DNA from: an uncultured Pelagibacteraceae bacterium
GTDB lineage: Bacteria > Pseudomonadota > Alphaproteobacteria > Pelagibacterales > Pelagibacteraceae
Assembly (NCBI GenBank): GCA_902610515.1
Contig: CACLVZ010000007.1
Coordinates: 1 to 40,912, forward strand
Direction of reading: 5' to 3'
DNA: 40,912 nt
The translations under genes were made by a program, and so were the position numbers. The notes beneath the pieces were generated by a model. The model saw only the letters and a list, made by a program, of their open reading frames with translations. It was not told the DNA's origin and did not search any database. This document shows, in pieces, positions 34,814 to 40,912 of the stretch (position 1 is the first letter of the stretch; the number at the start of each line of letters is the position of its first letter).

Positions 34814-35481
34814 TTACGTCTGATCTTTTTCAATCTCTTGCCACTTTGAGTAAATATAAAGAATGTAATAGCGATGATTAGGATCACGGCCCACCAGTAG
34901 TCTAGATAATTAGATTTTCTTTTTAAACCGGATAATTGACAATGCCAAAAAAATATATCTCTCCTTAAAAATTTATCTTCTGATTTTAAATAAGTTCCAT
35001 TTGTAAGATTAAATCTATAATAATCAGGTCTTGAGGGAAAAGTTAAATTTACTGCCTCAATATAATTTTCTGTAACTTTTAGAATTTCTAAATTTTCCTC
35101 CATAATTTTTGGAAAACTTAAGTCTCTTGGTAGTTTAGATTGTTTTCTTCTTTCATCTAATTTAGATAAATGACTTTCTGTATGAACTATTGTTAGTCGT
35201 ATTCCTTTTGCTTCTTTTAATAATCTATATTCATATGCTTCATAATTTTTTTTATTAAAATATTTTTTTTCATATTTACCTTTATATTTTGAGTAAGCTT
35301 CAATTCTTTTTTCATCAAACATTTTCTTTTTTGAACTATCAGTTTTTTCAAAATACGCTTCGAGCTCACCTTCTTGAAGAGGTAAAGCAATGTAAGTGGC
35401 GTTGTAACAATTTTTAAAAATTAACGCTTGAGCATTAGTAGTGAATGATAATACCAACAATATAATAAGTACTTTTTTCAT
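34810..35481 (-). CDS. Island paralog 1: secreted protein with shared C-terminal helix and basic tail
   Basis: A 223-residue protein of no recognised family. The signal peptide is followed by QALIFKNCY near residue 20, a periplasmic domain rich in Lys and Tyr, and the sequence FFWHCQL. The last 33 residues form a tag: NYLDYWW, a helix (AVILIIAITFFIFTQSG) and RLKKIRRK. The two Cys (NCY and HCQ) are kept in all three paralogs and may form a disulfide. Topology is probably N-outside, C-inside. It overlaps both neighbouring genes by 4 bases. Confidence 0.75.
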   Translation of the reverse strand: MKKVLIILLVLSFTTNAQALIFKNCYNATYIALPLQEGELEAYFEKTDSSKKKMFDEKRIEAYSKYKGKYEKKYFNKKNYEAYEYRLLKEAKGIRLTIVHTESHLSKLDERRKQSKLPRDLSFPKIMEENLEILKVTENYIEAVNLTFPSRPDYYRFNLTNGTYLKSEDKFLRRDIFFWHCQLSGLKRKSNYLDYWWAVILIIAITFFIFTQSGKRLKKIRRK

Positions 35482-36059
35482 TTACGTCTGATTTTTTTCA
35501 ATCTCTTACCGCTTTGAGTGAATATAAAGAATGTAATAGCTATAATTAGGATCACGGCCCACCAATAATCTAAATAATTAGATGATCCTTCAGATTTTTT
35601 TACTATACATTGTAGTTTTGATCCTGGTGCTTTGACCTGTTTATTGTAAATATTTATAATATAATTATCATAAGTAATTGTTCCATCTGAAAGATTAAAA
35701 TTTGCTTTTTGTATGAGAGCATCATCTTGAAGAACTGCCTTTACAAATTTTTCGTCTGAGTAAGTAATTTTAAGTAATCTTGTCTCAATTTTTTCGTATT
35801 CTAAACTAAAATTCAAATTTTCTCTTTTCTCAAGGTCCCTCATCTTTTTGTTCGTTTCTTTTAAAAATTTATCTGTAGGTATTTTAGTTTCTCTTACCGT
35901 ACCGTCCTGAAACATTTGATATTCAAATTTTTCCATTTTATTTTTATCAAATTTTTTTTCAGTTGCAGCGCCCTCAATAAAGTAACAATTTTTAAAGATT
36001 AAAGCTTGTACACTTGTAGTAAAAAATATTGAAAATAAAATTATTGTTAGTTTTTTCAT
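35478..36059 (-). CDS. Island paralog 2: secreted protein with shared C-terminal helix and basic tail
   Basis: A 193-residue protein, the shortest of three paralogs. It has a signal peptide and QALIFKNCYF near residue 18, a divergent middle domain, then KLQCIVK before the tag. The 33-residue tag (NYLDYWW, helix, RLKKIRRK) is identical in protein sequence to that of paralog 1, although 9 of 99 bases differ. Middle-domain similarity to paralogs 1 and 3 is weak. It overlaps both neighbours by 4 bases (ATGA). Confidence 0.75.
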   Translation of the reverse strand: MKKLTIILFSIFFTTSVQALIFKNCYFIEGAATEKKFDKNKMEKFEYQMFQDGTVRETKIPTDKFLKETNKKMRDLEKRENLNFSLEYEKIETRLLKITYSDEKFVKAVLQDDALIQKANFNLSDGTITYDNYIINIYNKQVKAPGSKLQCIVKKSEGSSNYLDYWWAVILIIAITFFIFTQSGKRLKKIRRK

Positions 36060-36712
36060 TTACGTCTGATCTGTTTTAATCTCTTACCGCTCTGAGTGAA
36101 AATAAAGAATGTTATAGCGATGATAAGGATCACGGCCCACCAATAGTCTAAGTAATTTTTGTTTTTATTTTGTAAATCACAATGAAAAAGTAACAGACCT
36201 TTTGTAAATTGTGAGTCTGCAGATAGCATAACGGTTCCGTTGCTTATATTTAATCTTATATAACTTTTTGATTTTCCTGCCTCTATATAGTTATCTGTAA
36301 CAGAGTAAATTTGATATTTAAATTTATTAATTTTAGGGAGTTCTGACAAATTTTTTTTCTTGCTTATTTCTTTTTGTTTAATGAATTCTTTATCGGATAA
36401 AACATAAGTAGATTGTATTGTTTTGCTTTTTGTAAATACTTTATATTGCCATGTTTCATACATATCTGAGTCAAAAAATCTTTTATTATATTTTTTTTTA
36501 TATTTGTAAAAAGCTTCTAATTTATAATCTTCTAATGATTTTCCATCTGCGGATTTAGTTTCTTTTCCTGTTTTTAAATCGTATGAGTGTTTAAAAGGTA
36601 ATTTACTTACATCGAAAGCAATATCGCCAGCGTCATAACATTTCTCAAAAACTAAAGCTTGTGTGCTTGTAGAAAAAAGTACTGAAATTATAATTATTGT
36701 TAGTTTCTTCAT
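36056..36712 (-). CDS. Island paralog 3: secreted protein with shared C-terminal helix and basic tail
   Basis: A 218-residue protein and first gene of the operon. The signal peptide is followed by QALVFEKCYD near residue 18. The middle domain is clearly related to paralog 1 (KYKKKYNKRFF versus KYKGKYEKKYF, and an N-G-T turn before the final Cys). LLFHCDL precedes the tag, whose tail reads RLKQIRRK, the only residue change among the three copies. A weak promoter-like pair lies just upstream. I cannot assign a function beyond an exported, tail-anchored protein. Confidence 0.75.
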   Translation of the reverse strand: MKKLTIIIISVLFSTSTQALVFEKCYDAGDIAFDVSKLPFKHSYDLKTGKETKSADGKSLEDYKLEAFYKYKKKYNKRFFDSDMYETWQYKVFTKSKTIQSTYVLSDKEFIKQKEISKKKNLSELPKINKFKYQIYSVTDNYIEAGKSKSYIRLNISNGTVMLSADSQFTKGLLLFHCDLQNKNKNYLDYWWAVILIIAITFFIFTQSGKRLKQIRRK

Positions 36713-36729
36713 GACACACTGGTGACACA
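36712..36729. repeat. 11-bp-phased direct repeat inside the tRNA-proximal island end
   Basis: TGACACA occurs at 36712-36718 and again at 36723-36729, a period of 11 bp. The pair ends 52 bases before the tRNA-side att copy, mirroring the pair at 34146-34164. It overlaps the start codon region of paralog 3, so an operator role is possible too. Confidence 0.4.
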
Positions 36730-36739
36730 GTAAAAGAAT

Positions 36740-36769
36740 ATTTTAAAATTTTCCAGTTAAGTTTATCAA
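36740..36769 (-). promoter_or_regulatory. Possible promoter of the island operon
   Basis: On the minus strand TTGATA (36764-36769) and TAAAAT (36740-36745) are 18 bases apart, placing the start about 20 bases before the ATG of paralog 3. Readthrough from the upstream tRNA-Glu promoter is an alternative. AT-richness makes this weak. Confidence 0.35.
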
Positions 36770-36781
36770 GGGTTTTTGGAG

Positions 36782-36820
36782 TTTTTGGCGGTCCCAAGGG
36801 GAATCGAACCCCTCTTTGTT
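36782..36820 (-). repeat. att-like 39-bp repeat in tRNA-Glu (proximal)
   Basis: This is the tRNA-side copy of the 39-bp direct repeat, identical to 34058-34096. It spans the variable loop to CCA plus three or four flanking T's. With the other copy it bounds the mini island. Confidence 0.9.
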
Positions 36821-36860
36821 GGATGAAAACCAACTGTCCTAACCGATAGACGATGGGACC
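36786..36860 (-). tRNA. tRNA-Glu (anticodon TTC), CCA encoded
   Basis: A 75-nt tRNA on the minus strand. The acceptor GGTCCCA pairs with TGGGACC, the discriminator is G, and CCA is encoded at 36786-36788. The anticodon loop TTTTCAT gives TTC. The T-arm GAGGGGTTCGATTCCCCT is intact. The 5' end of the tRNA (22 bases) lies inside the recJ reading frame, which supplies its stop codon. The 3' end is duplicated 2,724 bp away as an att-like repeat. Confidence 0.97.
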
Positions 36861-38626
36861 GTATTTTTGAATGTCTTATTAACAGAAATATCATCGATAA
36901 TAAACTCCACATTTGATTGCCCTTGCCACTCGTTTAGGGATAATTTACCAGCAATATTAAATAATTTTTTATCTTTTTTTAATAAATATGCTCCAATTTC
37001 ATTTTCGACGCAGTTAAATGCGATTGATTTAACTGTAGATCCATCTAATCCAACTAAAACTGATTTAATGTGTTTATCCTTTATAATCTTATTATTAATT
37101 GATTTCATATTCTCTAAAACAAATTTAGGTTCTGGATTACCAGATCCAAAAGGGGCAAGAGTATTAACTTTATTGTAAACTTGAACATTTAAGGCAGTTG
37201 GAGCTATTACACTATCTAAATATAAAGGCTTAAAACTCTTGTGATTAATACTTAATTTTTCAAATTTTTTAAAAATAAACGTTTTAAATTTTTCAACATT
37301 TTCAATTTTAATTGTAAATCCCCCAGCCATTTTATGCCCCCCACCTTTAATCAAAATATTTTCTTGAACAGCAGAAATAATTACTGAACCCATATCAAAA
37401 CCTACAATAGATCTAGCAGATGCTTTTCCGATGCCATTTTTGTCTATGGAAATAATTATCACGGGTTTATTGAATTTATCTTTAATCCTAGATGCAACTA
37501 TTCCAATCACGCCTTCATGCCAATTTTTTCCTTGGATAACTAATACTGACTCATTTATTTTATTTCCTAAAACATTCAAAACTTTATCCATGAGATCTTT
37601 TTCTAAGATTTGTCTTTCTTTGTTAAAATGATCTAGTTCAGATGCAATCTTAAAAACATCTTTAGGGTTATCGCTAATTAATAGATTTGCTCCATGAGAA
37701 GATTTTCCTACTCTACCTCCAGCATTTATTCTTGGTCCAAGTTGATATCCAATATGATAAACATTTGGTTTACTTTGGATATCACAAATATCAAATAAAG
37801 TTTTTAATCCAAGATTTTTTTTTGACTTTAAGATTTTTAATCCTTGTGAGACTATTGCCCTATTTAAACCAATTAAAGGAACAACATCACAAACAGTTCC
37901 CAAAGCTACTAGATCTAAATATTCAAGTAAATTTGGCTCTAAGATTTTTGATTTGATAAACCAATCGGTTGATCTAAGTTCTTTATTCAAAGAAATTAAG
38001 AACATAAAGGTGACTCCAGCAGCGCATAAGTATTTTAAATTAGATTTATCGTCAAATCGATTTGGATTTACTACAGAGTGAGCTTTAGGTAAATTTATTT
38101 CTGATTGATGGTGATCAAGAACAATTACATCGATATTATTATTGAAAGCATAATCTATAGCATCAAAGGAAAGTGTTCCACAATCTACAGTAAAAATCAT
38201 TTTTGTCCCACTATCTATCAGTTTTTTGAAAGACTCCGCAGATGGTCCATAACCCTCTTTTTTTCTATCAGGAATATAAATTTCATAAGGAATATTTATT
38301 GAATTAAAAAAATTTGCAAGTAATGCTGTTGCTGAAGCTCCATCGACATCATAATCCCCAAAAATACCAATTTTATGTTTTTGAGAAATTGCTTGTACTG
38401 TTCTTCTTGCTGATTTTTGCATATCATTTATAATTTCAGGATTTGGTAGAAAATTTTTAATAGATGGATTTAAAAAAGCTTGAACATCCTCTTTTTTAAT
38501 ATTTCTTATTGATAAAAGTTTTGAAGTTAATTCATCTAATGAGAAATTATCTTTATAAAATGCAATATCTTGTTCATTGTATTTTTTAAAAATCCAGTTT
38601 TTATTGCTCACTGAATTTGAAATCAT
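36839..38626 (-). CDS. recJ: Single-stranded-DNA-specific exonuclease RecJ
   Basis: A 595-residue DHH-family 5'-3' single-strand exonuclease for recombination and mismatch repair. IFGDYDVDGASATALL near residue 88 holds metal-binding aspartates, DHHQSE near 170 is the DHH motif, and the DHHA1 domain contains GGGHKMAGGFTI near 427. The C-terminal OB-like domain is present. The final residues (TVPSSIG) and the stop are encoded within tRNA-Glu. Upstream it overlaps glpX by 4 bases. Confidence 0.96.
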   Translation of the reverse strand: MISNSVSNKNWIFKKYNEQDIAFYKDNFSLDELTSKLLSIRNIKKEDVQAFLNPSIKNFLPNPEIINDMQKSARRTVQAISQKHKIGIFGDYDVDGASATALLANFFNSINIPYEIYIPDRKKEGYGPSAESFKKLIDSGTKMIFTVDCGTLSFDAIDYAFNNNIDVIVLDHHQSEINLPKAHSVVNPNRFDDKSNLKYLCAAGVTFMFLISLNKELRSTDWFIKSKILEPNLLEYLDLVALGTVCDVVPLIGLNRAIVSQGLKILKSKKNLGLKTLFDICDIQSKPNVYHIGYQLGPRINAGGRVGKSSHGANLLISDNPKDVFKIASELDHFNKERQILEKDLMDKVLNVLGNKINESVLVIQGKNWHEGVIGIVASRIKDKFNKPVIIISIDKNGIGKASARSIVGFDMGSVIISAVQENILIKGGGHKMAGGFTIKIENVEKFKTFIFKKFEKLSINHKSFKPLYLDSVIAPTALNVQVYNKVNTLAPFGSGNPEPKFVLENMKSINNKIIKDKHIKSVLVGLDGSTVKSIAFNCVENEIGAYLLKKDKKLFNIAGKLSLNEWQGQSNVEFIIDDISVNKTFKNTVPSSIG

Positions 38627-39564
38627 TTATTGTATATATTTTTAATTATTTTATTAATTTTTTTACTTTTATGAAGTGCAAAAGTTGTTACTTCAAATTC
38701 ATTTCCAAGATCTTTTACTCCCTTGGTTAAATCTCCATCTGTAACACCCGTCGCACAAAATATTACATCTCCTTTTACCATATCCTCAATATTATATTTC
38801 TTCTTGAAATCAGTAACCCCAAGTTTTTTTGCTCTAATTTTTTCTTCATTATTTAAAACTAATCGTCCTTGTATTTGGCCTCCGAAACATGATAATGCTG
38901 ATGCTGCTAGAACACCTTCTGGACCTCCACCTGTGCTATAGTATATATCGTTTTTTGGTTTCTCTCCTATCACGCTTAATACACCAGCTATATCTCCATC
39001 TGTAATAAAATTTATAGTTACCCCTAACTTTTTCATTATATCAACAATTTCATCATGCCTTGGTCTTTTCATAACGCATGCATTTATTTCTGAAATTTTT
39101 TTCTTTTTTGCCTCAGCTAGGATACGAATATTTTTTTCTACTCCATTATCAATATCCAATAAATTTTTAGGTAAATTTGATCCAATTGCTATTTTTTCCA
39201 TGTAAGTATCAGGAGCTGATAATAATTCACCTTTTTTTGCTACTGCTATCACAGAAAAAGCATTTGGTTGATTATTTGCTGTAAATTTTGTTCCTTCTAA
39301 TGGATCGACTGCAATATCAAATTTAGGTCCATTTAATGTTCCTAGCCTTTCACCAATATACAACATTGGAGCTTCGTCCATTTCTCCTTCTCCAATAACA
39401 ATTGTTCCTTCCATATTAATTTTATTTAATTCTCTTCTCATAGGATCAACAGCCCCTTTATCTGCAGCGATTTTATCATTTTTACCTATAAATTTTGATG
39501 CACCAATAGCTGCTTTTTCAGTAGCTTTGATGAATAGATTTAAAAATTTTTGATCTATTGACAT
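38623..39564 (-). CDS. glpX: Class II fructose-1,6-bisphosphatase (GlpX)
   Basis: A 313-residue GlpX-type phosphatase that converts fructose-1,6-bisphosphate to fructose-6-phosphate in gluconeogenesis. AAIGASKFIGKND near the start, VIGEGEMDEAPMLYIGE near residue 55, DIAVDPLEGT near 80 and YSTGGGPEGVLAA near 208 are diagnostic metal and substrate motifs. The length is typical. It lies between hom and recJ, overlapping recJ by 4 bases and hom by one, an order common in alphaproteobacteria. Confidence 0.96.
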   Translation of the reverse strand: MSIDQKFLNLFIKATEKAAIGASKFIGKNDKIAADKGAVDPMRRELNKINMEGTIVIGEGEMDEAPMLYIGERLGTLNGPKFDIAVDPLEGTKFTANNQPNAFSVIAVAKKGELLSAPDTYMEKIAIGSNLPKNLLDIDNGVEKNIRILAEAKKKKISEINACVMKRPRHDEIVDIMKKLGVTINFITDGDIAGVLSVIGEKPKNDIYYSTGGGPEGVLAASALSCFGGQIQGRLVLNNEEKIRAKKLGVTDFKKKYNIEDMVKGDVIFCATGVTDGDLTKGVKDLGNEFEVTTFALHKSKKINKIIKNIYNK

Positions 39565-40850
39565 TATCTTTCATCAATTCTAATTAATTTAGAATTTTTT
39601 TTTACATAAGATCTTTTATTAATTGTTTTAATAATTTTATTTAATGATTTGTCTTTAGAGGGATGAGTTATAATTATAATTGAGGAAGAGTTTTTATTTT
39701 TGTTTGGGTCTTGAACTAATCTTTTGATAGAAACGCTATTCTTAGAAAAAATTTGTGTTATGTTAGATAGAACTCCAGGTTTGTCAGCTACATTAAATCT
39801 AAGATATGCGGAGAAAAAGCGCTCAGAAATCTTTTTGAAATTTAAATTTTTTCTTTCCTTATTAGATATTGAAAATGGAAATTTAACGTTCCCTCTTAGA
39901 ATGGATGAAATATCAGAAATTAGTGCAGATGTTGTTGCTGCTGGACCTGCGCCCTCGCCTTGTATAATACTTTGTCCGACTGGATTACCATCAATAATAA
40001 CAGCATTTAAAACTCCATCAATACTTCCTACGTAGGAGCTTTTTCTAATTAAGGTTGGATGAACTCTTTGAAAAATACTTTTTCCAATAAGTTCTGCGTA
40101 ACCAAGTAATTTAATCTTATATCCGAGTCTCTTAGCATAATTTATATCATCTTCATCTATATCTTTAATTCCTTCAACATGAATATTTTTATTCAAAAAT
40201 GAGTTAAAGCATAATGATGACAAAATTTTTAGTTTTGCAGCTACATCATCTCCATTAAGATCAGAAGAAGGGTTACGTTCTGCATATCCTAATTTTTGAG
40301 CTTTGCGCAGAACCTCATTAAAAGATTTATTTTCTTTTCCCATTGCGGTAAGAATATAATTTGAAGTACCATTAAAAATTCCAAAAACTTTATTGATTTT
40401 GTTTGCTATTAAACCTTCTTTTAATGATCTTATTATCGGGACTCCACCACATACTGATGCTTCAAATTCTAAATTAACTTTATTTTTTTCTGCGATATTT
40501 GATAAACTGTCACCATATTTTGCTATTAAAGCCTTGTTTGCTGTGACCACATGTTTTTTGTTTTTAAGTGCACTAAAAACTAATTTTTTTGCTGGTCCTT
40601 CAGCACCGCCAATGAGTTCGACTATTAAGTCAACATTTTTTTTCTTGGTTGCATCTAAATAATTATCCAACCAAATACTTTTATCTATTTTAAAACCTCT
40701 ATTTAGTTTTTTATTTTTTGCAGAGATATAAGTGACATTAGGTATACAATTGTTTTTTTTTGAAAGTATCTTTTTATTTTTATTTAAATATTTGTATAAA
40801 TAACTTCCAATATTTCCTAAACCTATAATTGCAATATTCAATTTTTTCAT
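39564..40850 (-). CDS. hom: Homoserine dehydrogenase
   Basis: A 428-residue NAD(P)-dependent enzyme making homoserine for threonine and methionine. IGLGNIGSYL is at about residue 8, VTANKALIAKYG near 100, GGVPIIRSLKEGL near 134, GIFNGTSNYIL near 158 and GYAERNPSSDLNGDDVAAKL near 190. A C-terminal ACT domain (VADKPGVLSNITQIF near 355) suggests feedback control by an amino acid such as threonine. It leads the hom-glpX-recJ operon and follows another gene by only a few bases. Confidence 0.96.
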   Translation of the reverse strand: MKKLNIAIIGLGNIGSYLYKYLNKNKKILSKKNNCIPNVTYISAKNKKLNRGFKIDKSIWLDNYLDATKKKNVDLIVELIGGAEGPAKKLVFSALKNKKHVVTANKALIAKYGDSLSNIAEKNKVNLEFEASVCGGVPIIRSLKEGLIANKINKVFGIFNGTSNYILTAMGKENKSFNEVLRKAQKLGYAERNPSSDLNGDDVAAKLKILSSLCFNSFLNKNIHVEGIKDIDEDDINYAKRLGYKIKLLGYAELIGKSIFQRVHPTLIRKSSYVGSIDGVLNAVIIDGNPVGQSIIQGEGAGPAATTSALISDISSILRGNVKFPFSISNKERKNLNFKKISERFFSAYLRFNVADKPGVLSNITQIFSKNSVSIKRLVQDPNKNKNSSSIIIITHPSKDKSLNKIIKTINKRSYVKKNSKLIRIDER

Positions 40851-40856
40851 CTTAAA

Positions 40857-40912
40857 TTATTCTCTTACAGTTATATCTGGAAAATCCTTCTTTTTTCCAG
40901 TTTTAATTAAGT
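40857..40912 (-). CDS. C-terminal end of an upstream gene, possibly an aminotransferase (partial)
   Basis: On the minus strand a frame enters from the window edge and ends at TAA (40857-40859), giving the tail LIKTGKKKDFPDITVRE. It stops 6 bases before the hom start, so it is probably in the same operon. In alphaproteobacteria a class I aminotransferase gene often precedes hom, but these 17 residues cannot prove it. Confidence 0.45.
   Translation of the reverse strand, partial: LIKTGKKKDFPDITVRE

Larger units (their letters stand above)
34058..36820. mobile_element. Integrase-less mini genomic island in tRNA-Glu
   Basis: The segment is bounded by 39-bp direct repeats, the intact tRNA at one end and its 3' fragment at the other. 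Before insertion, the 2-hydroxyacid dehydrogenase gene would have followed tRNA-Glu directly. The unit is 2,724 bp and holds one minus-strand operon of four genes, with 4-base ATGA overlaps. There is no integrase, transposase or phage gene. Mobilisation would need a recombinase supplied in trans, or the integrase was lost. Short phased repeats are present about 50 bp inside each end. Confidence 0.8.

Noticed and set aside
34813-36157. The three similar 99-bp segments as a CRISPR-like or DNA repeat array
   Set aside because: They are about 580-670 bp apart, in-frame within genes, and vary at synonymous sites, so they are conserved protein segments and not DNA repeats.
36645-36833. A 62-residue minus-strand ORF between tRNA-Glu and the first island gene
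   Set aside because: It is formed by tRNA-Glu sequence and an alternate frame of the paralog signal peptide; no independent coding character.

Overview
The window is AT-rich, densely packed bacterial DNA that looks like a SAR11-type alphaproteobacterium (Candidatus Pelagibacter or a close relative). I infer this from the very low GC, many 1-20 bp gene overlaps, tiny intergenic gaps, and alphaproteobacterial gene sets: mltB-rlpA-dacC-tmk-holB-metG-tatD-MBL hydrolase, an NDUFS4-type complex I subunit after tRNA-Pro, and hom-glpX-recJ. No database search was run, so taxonomy is inference.

Layout. 1-3098: a DUF502 membrane protein, recG, sdhE and tRNA-Ser. 3191-10707: a long plus-strand operon for cell-wall turnover (MltB, a degenerate RlpA, a frameshifted D,D-carboxypeptidase) and housekeeping (Tmk, HolB, MetG, TatD, MBL hydrolase). 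10704-15159: glutathione peroxidase, an Fe-S scaffold, NhaA, tRNA-Pro, NDUFS4, an SbmA/BacA-like protein and an AEC carrier. 15160-21438: accessory DNA with a 412-bp non-coding stretch, an MGMT domain gene, a small membrane protein, a tyrosine recombinase with a 10-bp inverted repeat just before its start, an HNH-type nuclease, a three-gene surface-glycan cassette and a GIY-YIG nuclease. 21445-32596: a sugar catabolism locus with inositol genes (IolD, IolG, IolE), an ABC importer, a ROK kinase, an HpcH/HpaI aldolase and an aldehyde dehydrogenase; iolB, iolC, iolJ and a classic iolA are absent from the window. 32593-34055: a pilin-like small protein and a 2-hydroxyacid dehydrogenase. 36839-40912: recJ, glpX, hom and the tail of another gene.

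The most interesting region is 34058-36820. A full tRNA-Glu gene (36786-36860) and an exact copy of its 3' part (34058-34096) form 39-bp direct repeats 2,724 bp apart, the usual mark of an element integrated into a tRNA 3' end. The element has no integrase. Its cargo is one tight four-gene operon: three paralogous secreted proteins that share an almost invariant C-terminal segment (aromatic motif, one membrane helix, basic tail), then a PrsW-family glutamic intramembrane protease. Nucleotide changes among the three C-terminal segments are almost all synonymous, so the peptide itself is under selection. I propose, as inference, a small undescribed protein-processing or sorting system in which the protease acts on the shared tail. 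Pairs of 11-bp-spaced repeats about 50 bp inside each end could be recombinase arm sites.
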